Source of the DNA: Daphnia pulex | Taxonomy: Eukaryota > Arthropoda > Branchiopoda > Diplostraca > Daphniidae | Length of the DNA stretch: 64,000 bases | Assembly (NCBI RefSeq): GCF_021134715.1 | Contig: NC_060024.1 | Coordinates: 10,540,001 to 10,604,000 of the forward strand | Reading direction: 5' to 3' | Shown here: positions 12,743 through 22,721 of the stretch, one piece after another | How positions within the stretch are numbered: the stretch's first letter is position 1 | How the letters are laid out: each line of letters opens with the position of its first letter | Made by a program: the position numbers and the translations under genes | The notes under the pieces: model-generated | The model's input: only the letters and a program-made list of their open reading frames with translations | What the model was told of the DNA's origin: nothing | Database searches by the model: none

Positions 12743-13198
12743 ACCTACATTTCAAAAGATGACACAATAATTTTCGTCACATGATGAGATGGCACCTGGC
12801 TTATTAATATAGTGATTAAATTAAAACTGGTTATGTACTGGTATTGAGGAAAATTGATCTTGTGTTAATATACCGGTCATAACCTCCGCGTTGCTAATAA
12901 GCCTCGTCTAGATTAAATCCAGTTTTGTGGGATTAAGACAATCTCTATCCTGGTTTATATTTGTAAATGTTAATTAAAAACAAAACGCATAGTCGTAATA
13001 CGACAGAAGACCATGAAAGTTTATCGCGATCACGTCCTGTATTTTTAAGAAAACTTTTGCGTACTACGCAGTTGCGAAGTGTAGCAAACACATATAAGAG
13101 TGATTTGATAATTGATATCAGTTGTATTTCAAAAGGTGTCCGTCGTTTGTAATAAAAGAATACTTTGAATAACGGTTAAAACCTTGAATGGACTATTT
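12743..13198. other. Spacer between the two cysteine-rich genes
   Basis: AT-rich, with no coding exon or repeat that I can support. One short plus-strand open frame (12967-13152) has no recognisable features. Confidence 0.35.
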
Positions 13199-13563
13199 TT
13201 AGATGGATTCCCCTGGTATTGGGCAGCACAAGGACTTGTTGCCCGTCCAACAACATTTCCCGTCTCCACAGGCGTGTTTGCATATCAAAGAAAATCCGTA
13301 CGGACATGCATCACCGCTTACACAGAATGGCGATGAACCTTTCCAGTAACAATTGGATTGGTCCACGCCCGGTTGAATATGGCAATGCGGTCCCATAATT
13401 AGCGGATGAGTCTGATTGGATTTCTCCGTATCTGAAATGCGGAAAAGAGAAGTTTAAATTTGTTTATAACTAGGTTTTGAATAACACTTGCAAAATTACC
13501 TGCTTCAACCCATGCGACAACTAAGGCCACGGAGAAAACAACAAATAGAAACGATTTCTTCAT
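13199..13563 (-). CDS. Small secreted cysteine-rich protein B
   Basis: Two exons, 13563-13500 and 13431-13199, join in frame to 98 residues. The signal peptide is MKKSFLFVVFSVALVVAWVEA. The mature part repeats the paralogue's cysteine frame: HCHI, SNCYWKGSSPFC, DACPYGFSLICK, ACGDGKCCWTG and SLCCPIP. The same phase-1 intron follows the signal peptide, so the pair arose by tandem duplication. The start at 13563 is chosen because the upstream extension would bury the signal peptide. The region upstream keeps the initiator block (13632-13611); a TATATA motif lies between it and the ATG. Function unknown. Confidence 0.82.
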
Positions 13564-13905
13564 CTTTGATTGCAGCTTTTCAGTCAGCACTTTTAAGTAT
13601 ATACTGTGGCGGGTATGAATTGAGACTGAAACAAAAGTGAATTCTAGTTAGCGGCTAAGCTGGTACCCAAACGTCGAACTGGAAAATACCCATTTGAAAA
13701 CGTCGTCATGATGATTTTGCTTGCGACGCTTCAACGAATTTTTAAGGTAAAAATTTACTGTTTACTCTTTGGCGTCAGATTAGTTACGGGAAAGTATACT
13801 ACTCATCCAGTAGACGATCCCAATAAAAGCAAGTTATTTTCTCCTTGAATTCTATTTGATAAATAGATAGACTTTATAGTTTGGACGGTGTTGCGGTGAG
13901 TAATA
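13564..13905. promoter_or_regulatory. Divergent spacer between cysteine-rich gene B and ZIP copy B
   Basis: This 340-bp interval must hold the promoters of both divergent genes. The only motif I can point to is the initiator-containing block at 13611-13632 shared with the paralogous cysteine-rich gene. Confidence 0.4.
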
Positions 13906-15075
13906 ATGCTACTTGTTGATAAAATATGCTCAGCCGTGTTACTGGCTGTGATAAGACTTTTCGCCGGATTGCTACCTCTTAAAGTTCACGGAAAATTAGA
14001 GAAATGTCTCAGCGAAGGACAAAGTGGAATCCGACGACGAGGTCGAGTTGAGTTGATTTTATCAATGTTCCTTTGCTTCGGTGCCGGACTTCTCTTATCG
14101 ACTTGTTTCATCCATATGCTCCCTGAGGTATTTCAGACCTTGAATTCAAACCATTAATATAATGAAACAATAGATTTCCTGGATTAGGTGAGGACGTCAT
14201 TTTTAGAAGCGTCCAAGGTTGGTGAATGGTCCGCATTGGAACGGTACCCCATTGCCGAAATCGCTGTCTGCACAGGATTTTTCATCGTTTATTTTCTCGA
14301 AGTGCTGGCCGAACGATTGATGAAGCAAAATGATGTCGAAAACTACCCGCTGAATTTGAGGACAACTCCTTGCAACACATCAGAACCGAACAAAACACAA
14401 CCATTACTGAGGACAGAGGACGGTAATAACGGACTTCCAAATTACCACAGCCACGGAAACCAATCTCCCGAAGAACACGCTCATGGCTTGGCATTATCCG
14501 CCGAAGAGCAGAAATCCGTCACTGCGGCGATCCGCGGATTCCTCCTAGTGGCCGCCCTGTCATTTCATTCGATTTTTGAAGGAATGGCCATCGGTTTACA
14601 ACCAACCCAGAGCGACGTCTGGTTTCTTTTCACCGCCGTCATCGTTCACGAACTTGCCATCATGTTCTGCATCGGGATGGAGATGCTGGCGTCCAAACTC
14701 CGCGTTCTCCTCTACGTCATTTACATGGTAGAGTTGGGATTAATCACGTCGGTGGGTGTTGGGGTCGGGATCCTCGTCACAGAGTACGTCCACGATCCAT
14801 CGGCAACTCATTTGCTAGTAATCGCCATTCTGCAAGGTGTCGCGGCTGGAACTCTCCTCTACGTCACGTTCTTCGAAATCCTGGAACGTGAACGCCATAA
14901 ACCAGGAAACGGTCTAGAGAAGCTGTTTGCCATTTTAGCGGGATTTCTTGCGCTTACCGCGTTAGAAGTTTTCAGTAAGACTTTCCCCATACAACAATAT
15001 GCATCCTGCTTGCTTGTTAATGCAGAATTTTTCCATGTAGGTGCAGCGCATAAGTTGGAAAAGGGAATCCCCTAG
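13906..15075 (+). CDS. ZIP-family zinc transporter, copy B
   Basis: Exons 13906-14127 and 14188-14974 match copy A in boundaries and phase. A third exon at 15041-15075 restores the conserved donor after the last transmembrane segment (347 residues). The 66-nt intron 14975-15040 is a multiple of three and lacks stops, so retention would simply give 369 residues. TM segments and the TM4/TM5 metal site (SFHSIFEGMAIGLQ, VHELAIMFCIGMEML) are intact. The histidine loop between TM3 and TM4 is weaker than in the sister copies (NYHSHGNQSPEEHAHG). Residues of the central block are identical to copy A, with only silent DNA differences. The C-terminal tail is short (AAHKLEKGIP). Confidence 0.88.
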
Positions 15076-17474
15076 CCCCTAAAAGGACTAGCAATCAATT
15101 GTACCCCATGCCCCATATGGTTGTTTTCCCCGACGAAACAATATTTGGCAACGACTAGGTAAATTTTGCACCGTCGTGGCTATAATGTTGAAGAGGTTGT
15201 TGCTCCCAAAATCTCTCTTTTTCTTGCTGTGTCATGGCTCATTTCTCTGCTTAATTTTATTATCAATGAATTTAGAAAGTGAGACGATATTTTCTATGCT
15301 TCGTGACATCGCTTAGTTTCTCTCGGGGAACACTTTATCGGGCAGGTGAAAATAAGGTACAATTTTATTTGATTACTAACGGAAAGTAAAAGTTTCGAAA
15401 CATTTCGAGATTTTTAAATATGCGACAAACAGTGAAGTACAGTTATGCGCCACCTATGTGAGATTGCGCAAGATTGAATTGCCGTTAGCATAAGAGTACA
15501 AGTGTACAACCGAAAAATCCTTTTAATCCCATGATGAATGCGCCAGGTAGACTTTTATCAGACATCACGTACGCCAAGTCTGCCAATCATTTGGCCGACG
15601 AAAATTTGAAATAAGCCCGTAGGAATTCCATGGAGTGTGTTTCCCCTAAAACAAGGATCTGCAAACAATTTGAAACTGTCCGACATTGCTTACAAAAGTC
15701 GTCCTTATACACAACTACTTGCTCATTGTGTTTGTGTAAGCTTATTATATTGAAAAGTGCTTGTGGGGATACCAGCATAAGGTCGCGACACATTTTCGAA
15801 CATGCAGGAAAGAAAACATGAGGTATTATAAAGATAATGCAATCATAGATTTTATCTTTATATTCTTCCTTCTCTATCCTTGAGCGAAATTCTGGGTTTT
15901 TCCCTGATAGATTTTTTATTTAAATTTCGCGGGTTGGTTATAATCTCGCGTCTTTCAAATGAATGGACCATATAGTGATGTTCAACCGAGTTGCTGAGAA
16001 ATAACTTCTAAGAAATTTTTTAACTGAAAATTGGTGTTATCTCTCATGTGTTTCCCCTATGAGCGATAAATAGTTGAGGTTAAGGTTCACTAAACTAAAA
16101 ATGTTAGATAAAGATGTAGGTAATCTCGATATTTGTTTACTGTATAAGTTAGTTTGCTGCCGGGCATAGTATAAGGAAAGCGGAGGGTACGTTGGCTGTT
16201 GTTTGCAGTTGAAAAAACAAATCACGAATCATGGGCGTGTTACTAGCTGTTTCCTACAAAGAGTAAAATGGGTCGAAGCGCCGTTCACATCCGCTCGGAA
16301 GTTGTATAATATAAAAAAAACACGGACGTACGATTATTTCAATAAGTAACAAAAGGACGTGAGTAGAACGTTTCCTATATAAATACACGCTTTTCAACAG
16401 GCAAACGCATTTGAATGTGAAAATGTCAAAGCCACGCGTTTCCTAATAAATCAAATTTTGCTGACTGTTGGCAGTTTAGCGCAGGGATATTGCAACACCA
16501 TCCAGATCCGGGACCAGACATCAACAAACGGCTGGCTGAAACCTTCTGGCTTTACCAACACAGTTTGCTCCCAGTTGGGAAAAGTGCGTACGTGTGTGCA
16601 TAATCATGATGAGATATTGAACCGAGAGGAGCCGTGGTTACCAGGGACGAGTCACGCGGCATTCAGTTAAAATAAACAACATTGGTACTTTTTCTCTTCT
16701 TCATCTAGCGGCTAACCACTCTTCCTCAATTCTCTGGTCATCTTTTGTGATAACCGAAGGGTACAAAGTCTCTCCTTCAAAGGAAAAAGAAAGAGAGAGC
16801 GTCGTTAAAGAAACCTTGGAGACCAGAAAAAGCCTACACAAAATAAATGGAGGAAACACAAGGAAAAGAGAAAATCGTGGTGAAGCGCTTTTGTTGGTTC
16901 GTTTGGGGGTGAAACATAAAACACTCAAGAAAAAGGAAGGAGGGGCATAGAGAGAGTTGGGTGTTGTGTCTTGTCGGCCTCGCTAGTCAGACGAAAACAT
17001 TCCGAGCGAACGAGCGGATCGACTCGCTCGCGTTCCGCAGCAATCAACAGGTGTCTGTCGCTAACCGAAAAAATTACGACCAAGGAGCAGACGGTAGCTT
17101 GTTTGTTTGAGTCTGTGTTTTGTCGAATCTTTTATCGCAAGCACACGTGGAGAAGTAGTGACTTGGCGTAGTATACTTTAGGTCATGAATCTGTTGTTGA
17201 GCAACCGTTGGATCATTACCTTATTCCATAATTGCCATCGCCAATCCGCCAGCAGTTCCTCGTCGTCAGCAGCTAATTTATTTAAATCAGAATCCGCACA
17301 GTGAAACGCCCACCCACAACAAGACAATTTGTTGATCAAACAAGTTTTCTCGACTGTCGAGACGCAGTCAAGGCGCTGTGTGCCGAATACTTTCGGCCAC
17401 GTTGGTTGTGTGACAGCTTCTCACATTGACGTCACACTAAATAAAAATCTGCCGTCTCATTCACCGAAACAGAA
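15076..17474. other. Long spacer and upstream region of ZIP copy C
   Basis: I can support no gene. An exon-like stretch at about 16458-16670 (+), followed by TTAAAATAAAC, reads MLTVGSLAQGYCNTIQIRDQ and on for 70 codons, but it has no recognised family. A perfect TGACGTCA lies at 17427-17434, about 40 bp upstream of the ZIP copy C start codon. Confidence 0.4.
17427..17434. promoter_or_regulatory. CRE-type octamer TGACGTCA at ZIP copy C start
   Basis: A perfect palindromic CRE lies 41 bp 5' of the ATG, within the leader or proximal promoter. In animals CREB/ATF bZIP factors bind this octamer. Use here is inferred from position only. Confidence 0.4.
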
Positions 17475-18914
17475 ATGATGTTGGTCAGCAAAATTTGTGC
17501 TGCGATCCTGCTCGCAGTGCTGAGACTCGGAGCGGGATTGTTACCTTTAAAAGTGTATCAAAAACTCGACAAGTGGAGCCAACGTGGAGACCTTAAAGCT
17601 GCTGAAAAGCAAACAATCAACAAACGACGAAAACGAGTGGATTTGTTCATGTCTGTCTTTTTGTGCTTTGGCGCCGGACTGCTACTTTCCACCTGCTTCA
17701 TTCACATGATTCCAGAGGTAATATCAAATAAAACAATTGTTTAGTGTCAAGATGTCTGAAAAATTGTCTGATAACTTATCGATATTACGTAACATGTTTC
17801 AGGTTCGAGATTCGTTCGACAAGGTGATTAAATCGGGTCAGTATCCGGCTCTGGAACAATTCCCATTCTCGGAAGGCATCGTCGTATTGGGTTTCTTTGC
17901 CGTTTACCTATTTGAAGAACTCGGAGAACTGTTGATGGGTCATGGCGAAAAGAAGAAGAAAAAGAAGAAAACAAATGCTGCAGGATCTCCTACGGTCAAT
18001 GGCCAAAGTCCTGTTAAAATGGTCACATCTGACTCGGAAGATGATCGCCACAAGCTGACGATTATAACAGTGCCTAAAGAGGACATAGGCACTAAACGCG
18101 TGACTGAGGAAGGAACTGACAACGATTCCGACGATTCCAGCCATCATGGACACAACCATCATGGGCATAGCCATGGGCCTCCACCCATACTGTCGGACCT
18201 GGAAGAACGATCTGTCGCGGCAGCGATACGCGGCTTCCTGTTGGTCTTTGCACTGTCGTTCCATTCTATTTTCGAAGGAATGGCGATAGGATTGCAGCCA
18301 ACTCTGAAGGACATTTGGTTCCTATTTGCAGCCGTTACAGTTCACGAGCTGGCAATCATGTTTTGTATCGGGATGGAGATGTTGGCCTCCCACATTCGTG
18401 TAGGCATTTACATTGCCTACATGGTCACACTGGGTCTTATCACTCCTATCGGAGTGGCCATTGGAATATTCGTCACGGAATATTTTCAAGATCCTACGCC
18501 GTCTCACACGTTAACCATCGGCATCCTTCAAGGAGTCGCAGCCGGAACTCTCCTTTACGTCACATTTCTCGAAGTGTTGGAACGCGAGCGAAGGAAATCC
18601 GGCAATGGATTAATTAAGCTTTTATCCGTTTTCGTCGGCTTTGTCCTCCTGTCATCACTTGAAGCCTTGGGCGGTTAGTTTCCTCCTTTTAAAAAAATTC
18701 TAAATTCAATTTCGCTGAAAAGGAAACTATTAAAAAATCTGTTAGAAATGACAATCACGAACTAGTCTAATAAATACCACCTTTTTCCTTATGCTGCGTC
18801 ATAGGTCACGGAGAACCAACAACAGATCACCAAACACAAACAACTGTCGGATTATCGTTTGTTTTGCAACCCGTCACGACACCACGTTACACCTTCTATT
18901 CACCGAGTGCCTGA
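17475..18914 (+). CDS. ZIP-family zinc transporter, copy C
   Basis: Three exons (17475-17717, 17803-18673, 18805-18914) give 407 residues with the same exon phases as copies A and B. TM1 is MMLVSKICAAILLAVLRLGA and TM2 includes FLCFGAGLLLSTCFIHM. The TM3/TM4 loop is longer here, with a run of seven lysines (GEKKKKKKKTN) and a strong histidine cluster (HHGHNHHGHSHG), the expected cytosolic zinc-sensing or delivery loop. The metal site is SFHSIFEGMAIGLQ and VHELAIMFCIGMEML. Exon 3 adds a Thr-rich tail (GHGEPTTDHQTQTTVG). Its DNA diverges from copies A and B throughout, so it is the older member of the array. Confidence 0.9.
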
Positions 18915-19118
18915 AAAGCTGCCCAGCGTCAAAGGATATATTCTGTCATGTTCCTGCGAAGACCTGTATAACATTCCCCGTTTTTGTACACAAAAAAAGA
19001 AAAAAAAAAGAAATAAAGACAAATCTTTTTATTGATGGTAATATTCAAAGATGAACGTTTGGTTCAAAAATGAAAAGAAAAAAATAAAGAGTTAAAGTTG
19101 ATGGCAGAATGAAACCGA

Positions 19119-20885
19119 TCACTTTTCTTCAGTTTCTTCCAGCACTGCTGTGGAATAAGACAGGTCCCAGTAGTGTTCGACGCCGTGTTTGCGAAAATGT
19201 TCTCGAGCCACAACCTCCGATGGGCAAAGTTTGAAGATGAGGTCACCAAAATTGCGTTGTTTGGTCGTGCCTTCCCAAACGAGCTGGCAGGAATTCCGCG
19301 TTTCGGGCTGGGAGGATGAACCAGTGTCGTGTTTGCTAACCTTGACGGCGTCCTCTTCCCACCGAATGCGATTGAGCATCAAGCGTTTGTACTTCTTCTG
19401 CTGTTTAGGGCCTCCTTCGACTATAACGACGTTAACGTCCTTGAAAATGACTGCGCATCCCGTCATGTAAAGCTGCTTGGCATTGGTCTCGATTTTGAAT
19501 TTCTTGGATAAATTGGACAAATCCTTGATCCGGTAAATCGCCACATGCACACCGCTCGTTGTCGTGTCTTCTTGGAGCTTTTTCTCCTTCTTTTCGCGTC
19601 GCTGGTCAGCCGTCAACTTTCGAGAGGCATTTGCCTCCTGGTGATTTTGAAGTCGTTTGGCCATTTGCTCGCGGACGTGAGCTTCAATTTTGGTTGGATC
19701 CTGGATGGCTTCGTTGCCCAACACGCGCATCAAATTAGAAATTCGAACTTTTGCTTGAGGTGGCGGTTCCAGTCCCAAACGGATATTTTCTTGTTTCTCC
19801 TTCCAATTTTCACGTCGAGTGGTGCGGCGCAACTTCTTGCGCTCTTTCTCGGTGAGAAAGACGGGCAAATAGGGCAAGGCCAGCGGGTCGGTGGGAGCAC
19901 GCATTTGGATGGGATGTTCGATTAAATTGGTAATCGTCTCCTGGCGTAAATTGGGCTGTCCGTCTTCGCCTTCGTAGCTTCGTGTTTGCAAGATGACCGA
20001 GTCCCACCATTCCAAATCAATGTCCTCCTCCTCCTGACGATCGCCAACTCGTGGGGCAACTAGAGCAAGTGCAGTGACTGAATTGATGCCAGTCTTACGG
20101 GCAATTTGAGAGATTTCGCTTTGCAATTTGTCTAACTGAGCCTTCATTCGCATTCGAGATGCCACTTGCTGAAATTTGCCCTGCTCGTGAAAGTGGAAGG
20201 TTCTGCGTGTTCTCACGGAGGATTTGGCTGCAACACGTGGATCGAAGAAGCGACTTTCCGTCAAATTTCCCGCTTCCTCGCTTTGTTGTTGAGATCCTTT
20301 GCCCATGTGAGTCTTGAGCACCTCGCGTTTTTTGGCACGAATGTTTGCCTTGAGAGTTGGTGTGTATTGGGCCAAGGCAATCTCTTTACCAGTCGCATCA
20401 ACTGTCCTTCCATCAGCGTTGAGAATAAGTGGGCCAGGTTTCGGCTCATTATTAGACCCTTCCCCTGTTGATGCAGGGACACTGGCTGTTTTAGGAAGAC
20501 TCAAGTTCAATGTGGCTAAAGTGGAGGTGGCTAGTTTTGACTGAATTTGAGCCTGTAGTTCAGCAATCTTTCTGGCACGCTCATCCATTGAAGATGGGGG
20601 AACGGCTTTAGGAGCTACAGGTGTTGGAAGTGATGAGAGCACTGGGGTAGTCTTGAGAAGAGCTGGCGGTTGATTGAGAGATCGTTTCCTTTCCTCAATC
20701 ATCTTTTGAGCATTCATCATCATTTCTCTAATCTGAGAAGAAGAGAGTTGTTCAGTAGTATCCTGGTCACTCTTTCCATCTCCATTGCTGTCATCCTGGA
20801 ATCGTGATTTTAACTTTTTTGCTTCTCGACCAGGTCCATCGAGTGAATCTTCTTCTTTAGGTCTTTTTATGCTTGTAGTAGCCAT
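19119..20885 (-). CDS. PRPF3: PRPF3, U4/U6 snRNP protein Prp3
   Basis: A single uninterrupted frame encodes 588 residues. Conserved blocks in order are TPLILN-type (GPLILNADGRTVDATGKEI), TLKANIRAKKREV, SRFFDPRV, RRTFHFHEQGKFQQVASR, IEWWDS-type (DLEWWDSVIL), KVRISNLMRVLGNEAIQDPT, and the C-terminal domain of unknown function 1115 with VNVVIVEGGPKQQKKYKRLM, RIRWEE and REHFRKHGVEHYWDLSYS. Prp3 binds the U4/U6 duplex and is needed to build the U4/U6.U5 tri-snRNP. Compared with the human protein (683 residues) the N-terminal PWI domain is missing; this product starts in the linker. Being intronless is unusual next to its multi-exon neighbours, but the frame is intact. Confidence 0.95.
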   Translation of the reverse strand: MATTSIKRPKEEDSLDGPGREAKKLKSRFQDDSNGDGKSDQDTTEQLSSSQIREMMMNAQKMIEERKRSLNQPPALLKTTPVLSSLPTPVAPKAVPPSSMDERARKIAELQAQIQSKLATSTLATLNLSLPKTASVPASTGEGSNNEPKPGPLILNADGRTVDATGKEIALAQYTPTLKANIRAKKREVLKTHMGKGSQQQSEEAGNLTESRFFDPRVAAKSSVRTRRTFHFHEQGKFQQVASRMRMKAQLDKLQSEISQIARKTGINSVTALALVAPRVGDRQEEEDIDLEWWDSVILQTRSYEGEDGQPNLRQETITNLIEHPIQMRAPTDPLALPYLPVFLTEKERKKLRRTTRRENWKEKQENIRLGLEPPPQAKVRISNLMRVLGNEAIQDPTKIEAHVREQMAKRLQNHQEANASRKLTADQRREKKEKKLQEDTTTSGVHVAIYRIKDLSNLSKKFKIETNAKQLYMTGCAVIFKDVNVVIVEGGPKQQKKYKRLMLNRIRWEEDAVKVSKHDTGSSSQPETRNSCQLVWEGTTKQRNFGDLIFKLCPSEVVAREHFRKHGVEHYWDLSYSTAVLEETEEK

Positions 20886-22721
20886 GATTGGAAATACCCC
20901 AAAAAACCTATATCACAGATGCCTAAAAAAAAAGAAAGAAAAGTTGTTGTTTACTGAAGAGAAACATTCTGCTACAATGTTATTATAGTGACAATTTTCA
21001 ACGTACTGAAAATATCTTCTAACAATGTTTAATCTATGACAAATGACGAATGTATTGTGAAATAAAATCATCGGTTTATTGAAGAAAAAACAAAATTATT
21101 CTTACCAATGCTTCAATCTTCCACTGTAGTTCGTAACTGCAGGTCTAAACTTGCTCTGTTTAGAGACCGGTTAACAACCGATAAGAGCCTATTGATGCAC
21201 AGAAAAATCGTAGAAATTCAGATGATAAACTCAAAACGCTGTACAAATATATAATTTCAAACTATATGTTTTTTTGAGTATGCTCAAAGTGAATGTGTAA
21301 TTACACTATTTTGGGGGAAAATTTGTACGTTTTTATACGTTTTTGGTTACCCAAGCAACGCGAAGACGCCATCTAGAGGAATCTTAAGGAAGTACTGGGA
21401 CTTTCGTAAAAAGAAAAAGAAGAAGCAAGCGCTCAAGTTCAAAGCATTTTTGTTTCTCATTTTTGGTTCCAAGGACAAGGAGATATAAATTTAGAAAGAA
21501 ATCAAAACTAAACAAAAACCTATTTTTTTTCTCTGAAACAGTTTCTACGTTAAGTTTCTATGGTGAGTAATCGTAATGCGAATTGTTTTAATTGTTCTTT
21601 CTGTGTTTAAGACGAAAAGCAACTTTGTATTTTAAACACGTCATCAAATTTTTGTTTTAGTCTAGAGAACAGAATAATTTTGGTCATAATTTTTTTTTCA
21701 AAAGCATTTCACTGGTTGTATTAAATCGTATCATACATAAAAAAATTGTCATTAAAATGGTAATACTGTTTCCAATGTGCCGAAAACAGAAGTATCGGTA
21801 AACATCGAAGGAATTTCTTTGTACTCCAAGGAAATATCACCATTTGCAAGGCATGTATTATTTCCATTTTGTCGTCATCCGTCGGTTTCTTCTTTCTCTG
21901 TATGATGATGAAAAAAGTGCCTGAAAATCAAAGGGTAAGCAATCCTAAGTTAACTCTTGTCTTAGGTCGGGCTCAATTCCAAAGTGCCGGAGTCCAACAG
22001 ATCTCTTTAAAATAAACGGGTCCTGACAAGGCAAGTCCACAGCGATTCACCACGACGGTTGTAGACAAAGGAGAAGCGGTTGCTGTTTCCAGCATATCCT
22101 CCAGATCCTGTCACCTATCAATCCACAATGCATCCATCCAAATCCATTCCAATGAAATCCAAATCCAATGCAATCCAAATCCCACAACAATCCCATCCAG
22201 AGAGAGCAATAACCTTGCTGTGTACGCTACAAATAGAAAGGGGAAGAAAATGAGAATCATGTTTATTCGACGCACAGCTATTTTGTGTATTACAAGAGGG
22301 AGGGGAAAAAGGAAAGGATGAGGTTGCTCACGGAAAAAAAAAAATTAGTTGGTTGGAATCGGGGAGCTCTGAGGGTATTCGAAACCAAAAAGGATTACGT
22401 GTACGTCGAGAAGAAACTGAATGATTAGTAGCAATAATTGCAAATGCCAAAATCATAACCCAAGAAACATATTTTGAGTTTCTCATAAAAAATTGAAATC
22501 TTTGATGTAGCTTGTTGTAAAAAAAAAAAAAATTGGTTTTTGCAATTTAAAAGATTTGCTATTCATCTAAGAATTTTGAAAATATAGTATGAACCATGGA
22601 GACAATACCAAAGACCCCTTTCCTCCTCCAGTCCTTCCAATCCTTAAGCTTTTTGTTGTCCACATCGCACAACTTTTGTCTTTTTGTTTAGTTTTGCCTT
22701 TTTCTCGTTTCCATAACTTTT
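20886..22721. other. Spacer between PRPF3 and the SRSF1 stop codon
   Basis: Most of this is AT-rich with no coding exon I can prove. The part nearest SRSF1 (about 21960-22721) is probably its 3' UTR. It contains a minus-strand splice-acceptor-like TGATAG|GTGACAGG at about 22118 and a dense GGA repeat, described separately. Confidence 0.45.
21960..22220 (-). promoter_or_regulatory. GGA-rich block in the SRSF1 3' region, possible alternative terminal exon
   Basis: On the minus strand (the sense of SRSF1) about 14 GGA triplets crowd 22205-22060 (units such as GGATTTGGATT), next to a possible acceptor at about 22118. Beyond it the frame reads GSGGYAGNSNRFSFVYNRRG and stops soon after. SRSF1 binds GGA-type RNA motifs and controls its own mRNA through 3'-region splicing in vertebrates, so an autoregulatory role is plausible but inferred. 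Confidence 0.3.

Noticed and set aside
16594-16600. A metal-response-element-like TGCACAC upstream of ZIP copy C
   Set aside because: A single short match 870 bp from the start codon is expected by chance.
17803-17815. GGTTCGAGATTCG, resembling a tRNA B box
   Set aside because: It lies inside the ZIP copy C coding exon, and no cloverleaf or A box can be drawn around it.
21896-21935. ATGATGA followed by CTGA, resembling C/D-box snoRNA motifs
   Set aside because: The boxes are only about 10 nt apart with no terminal stem, far too short for a snoRNA.
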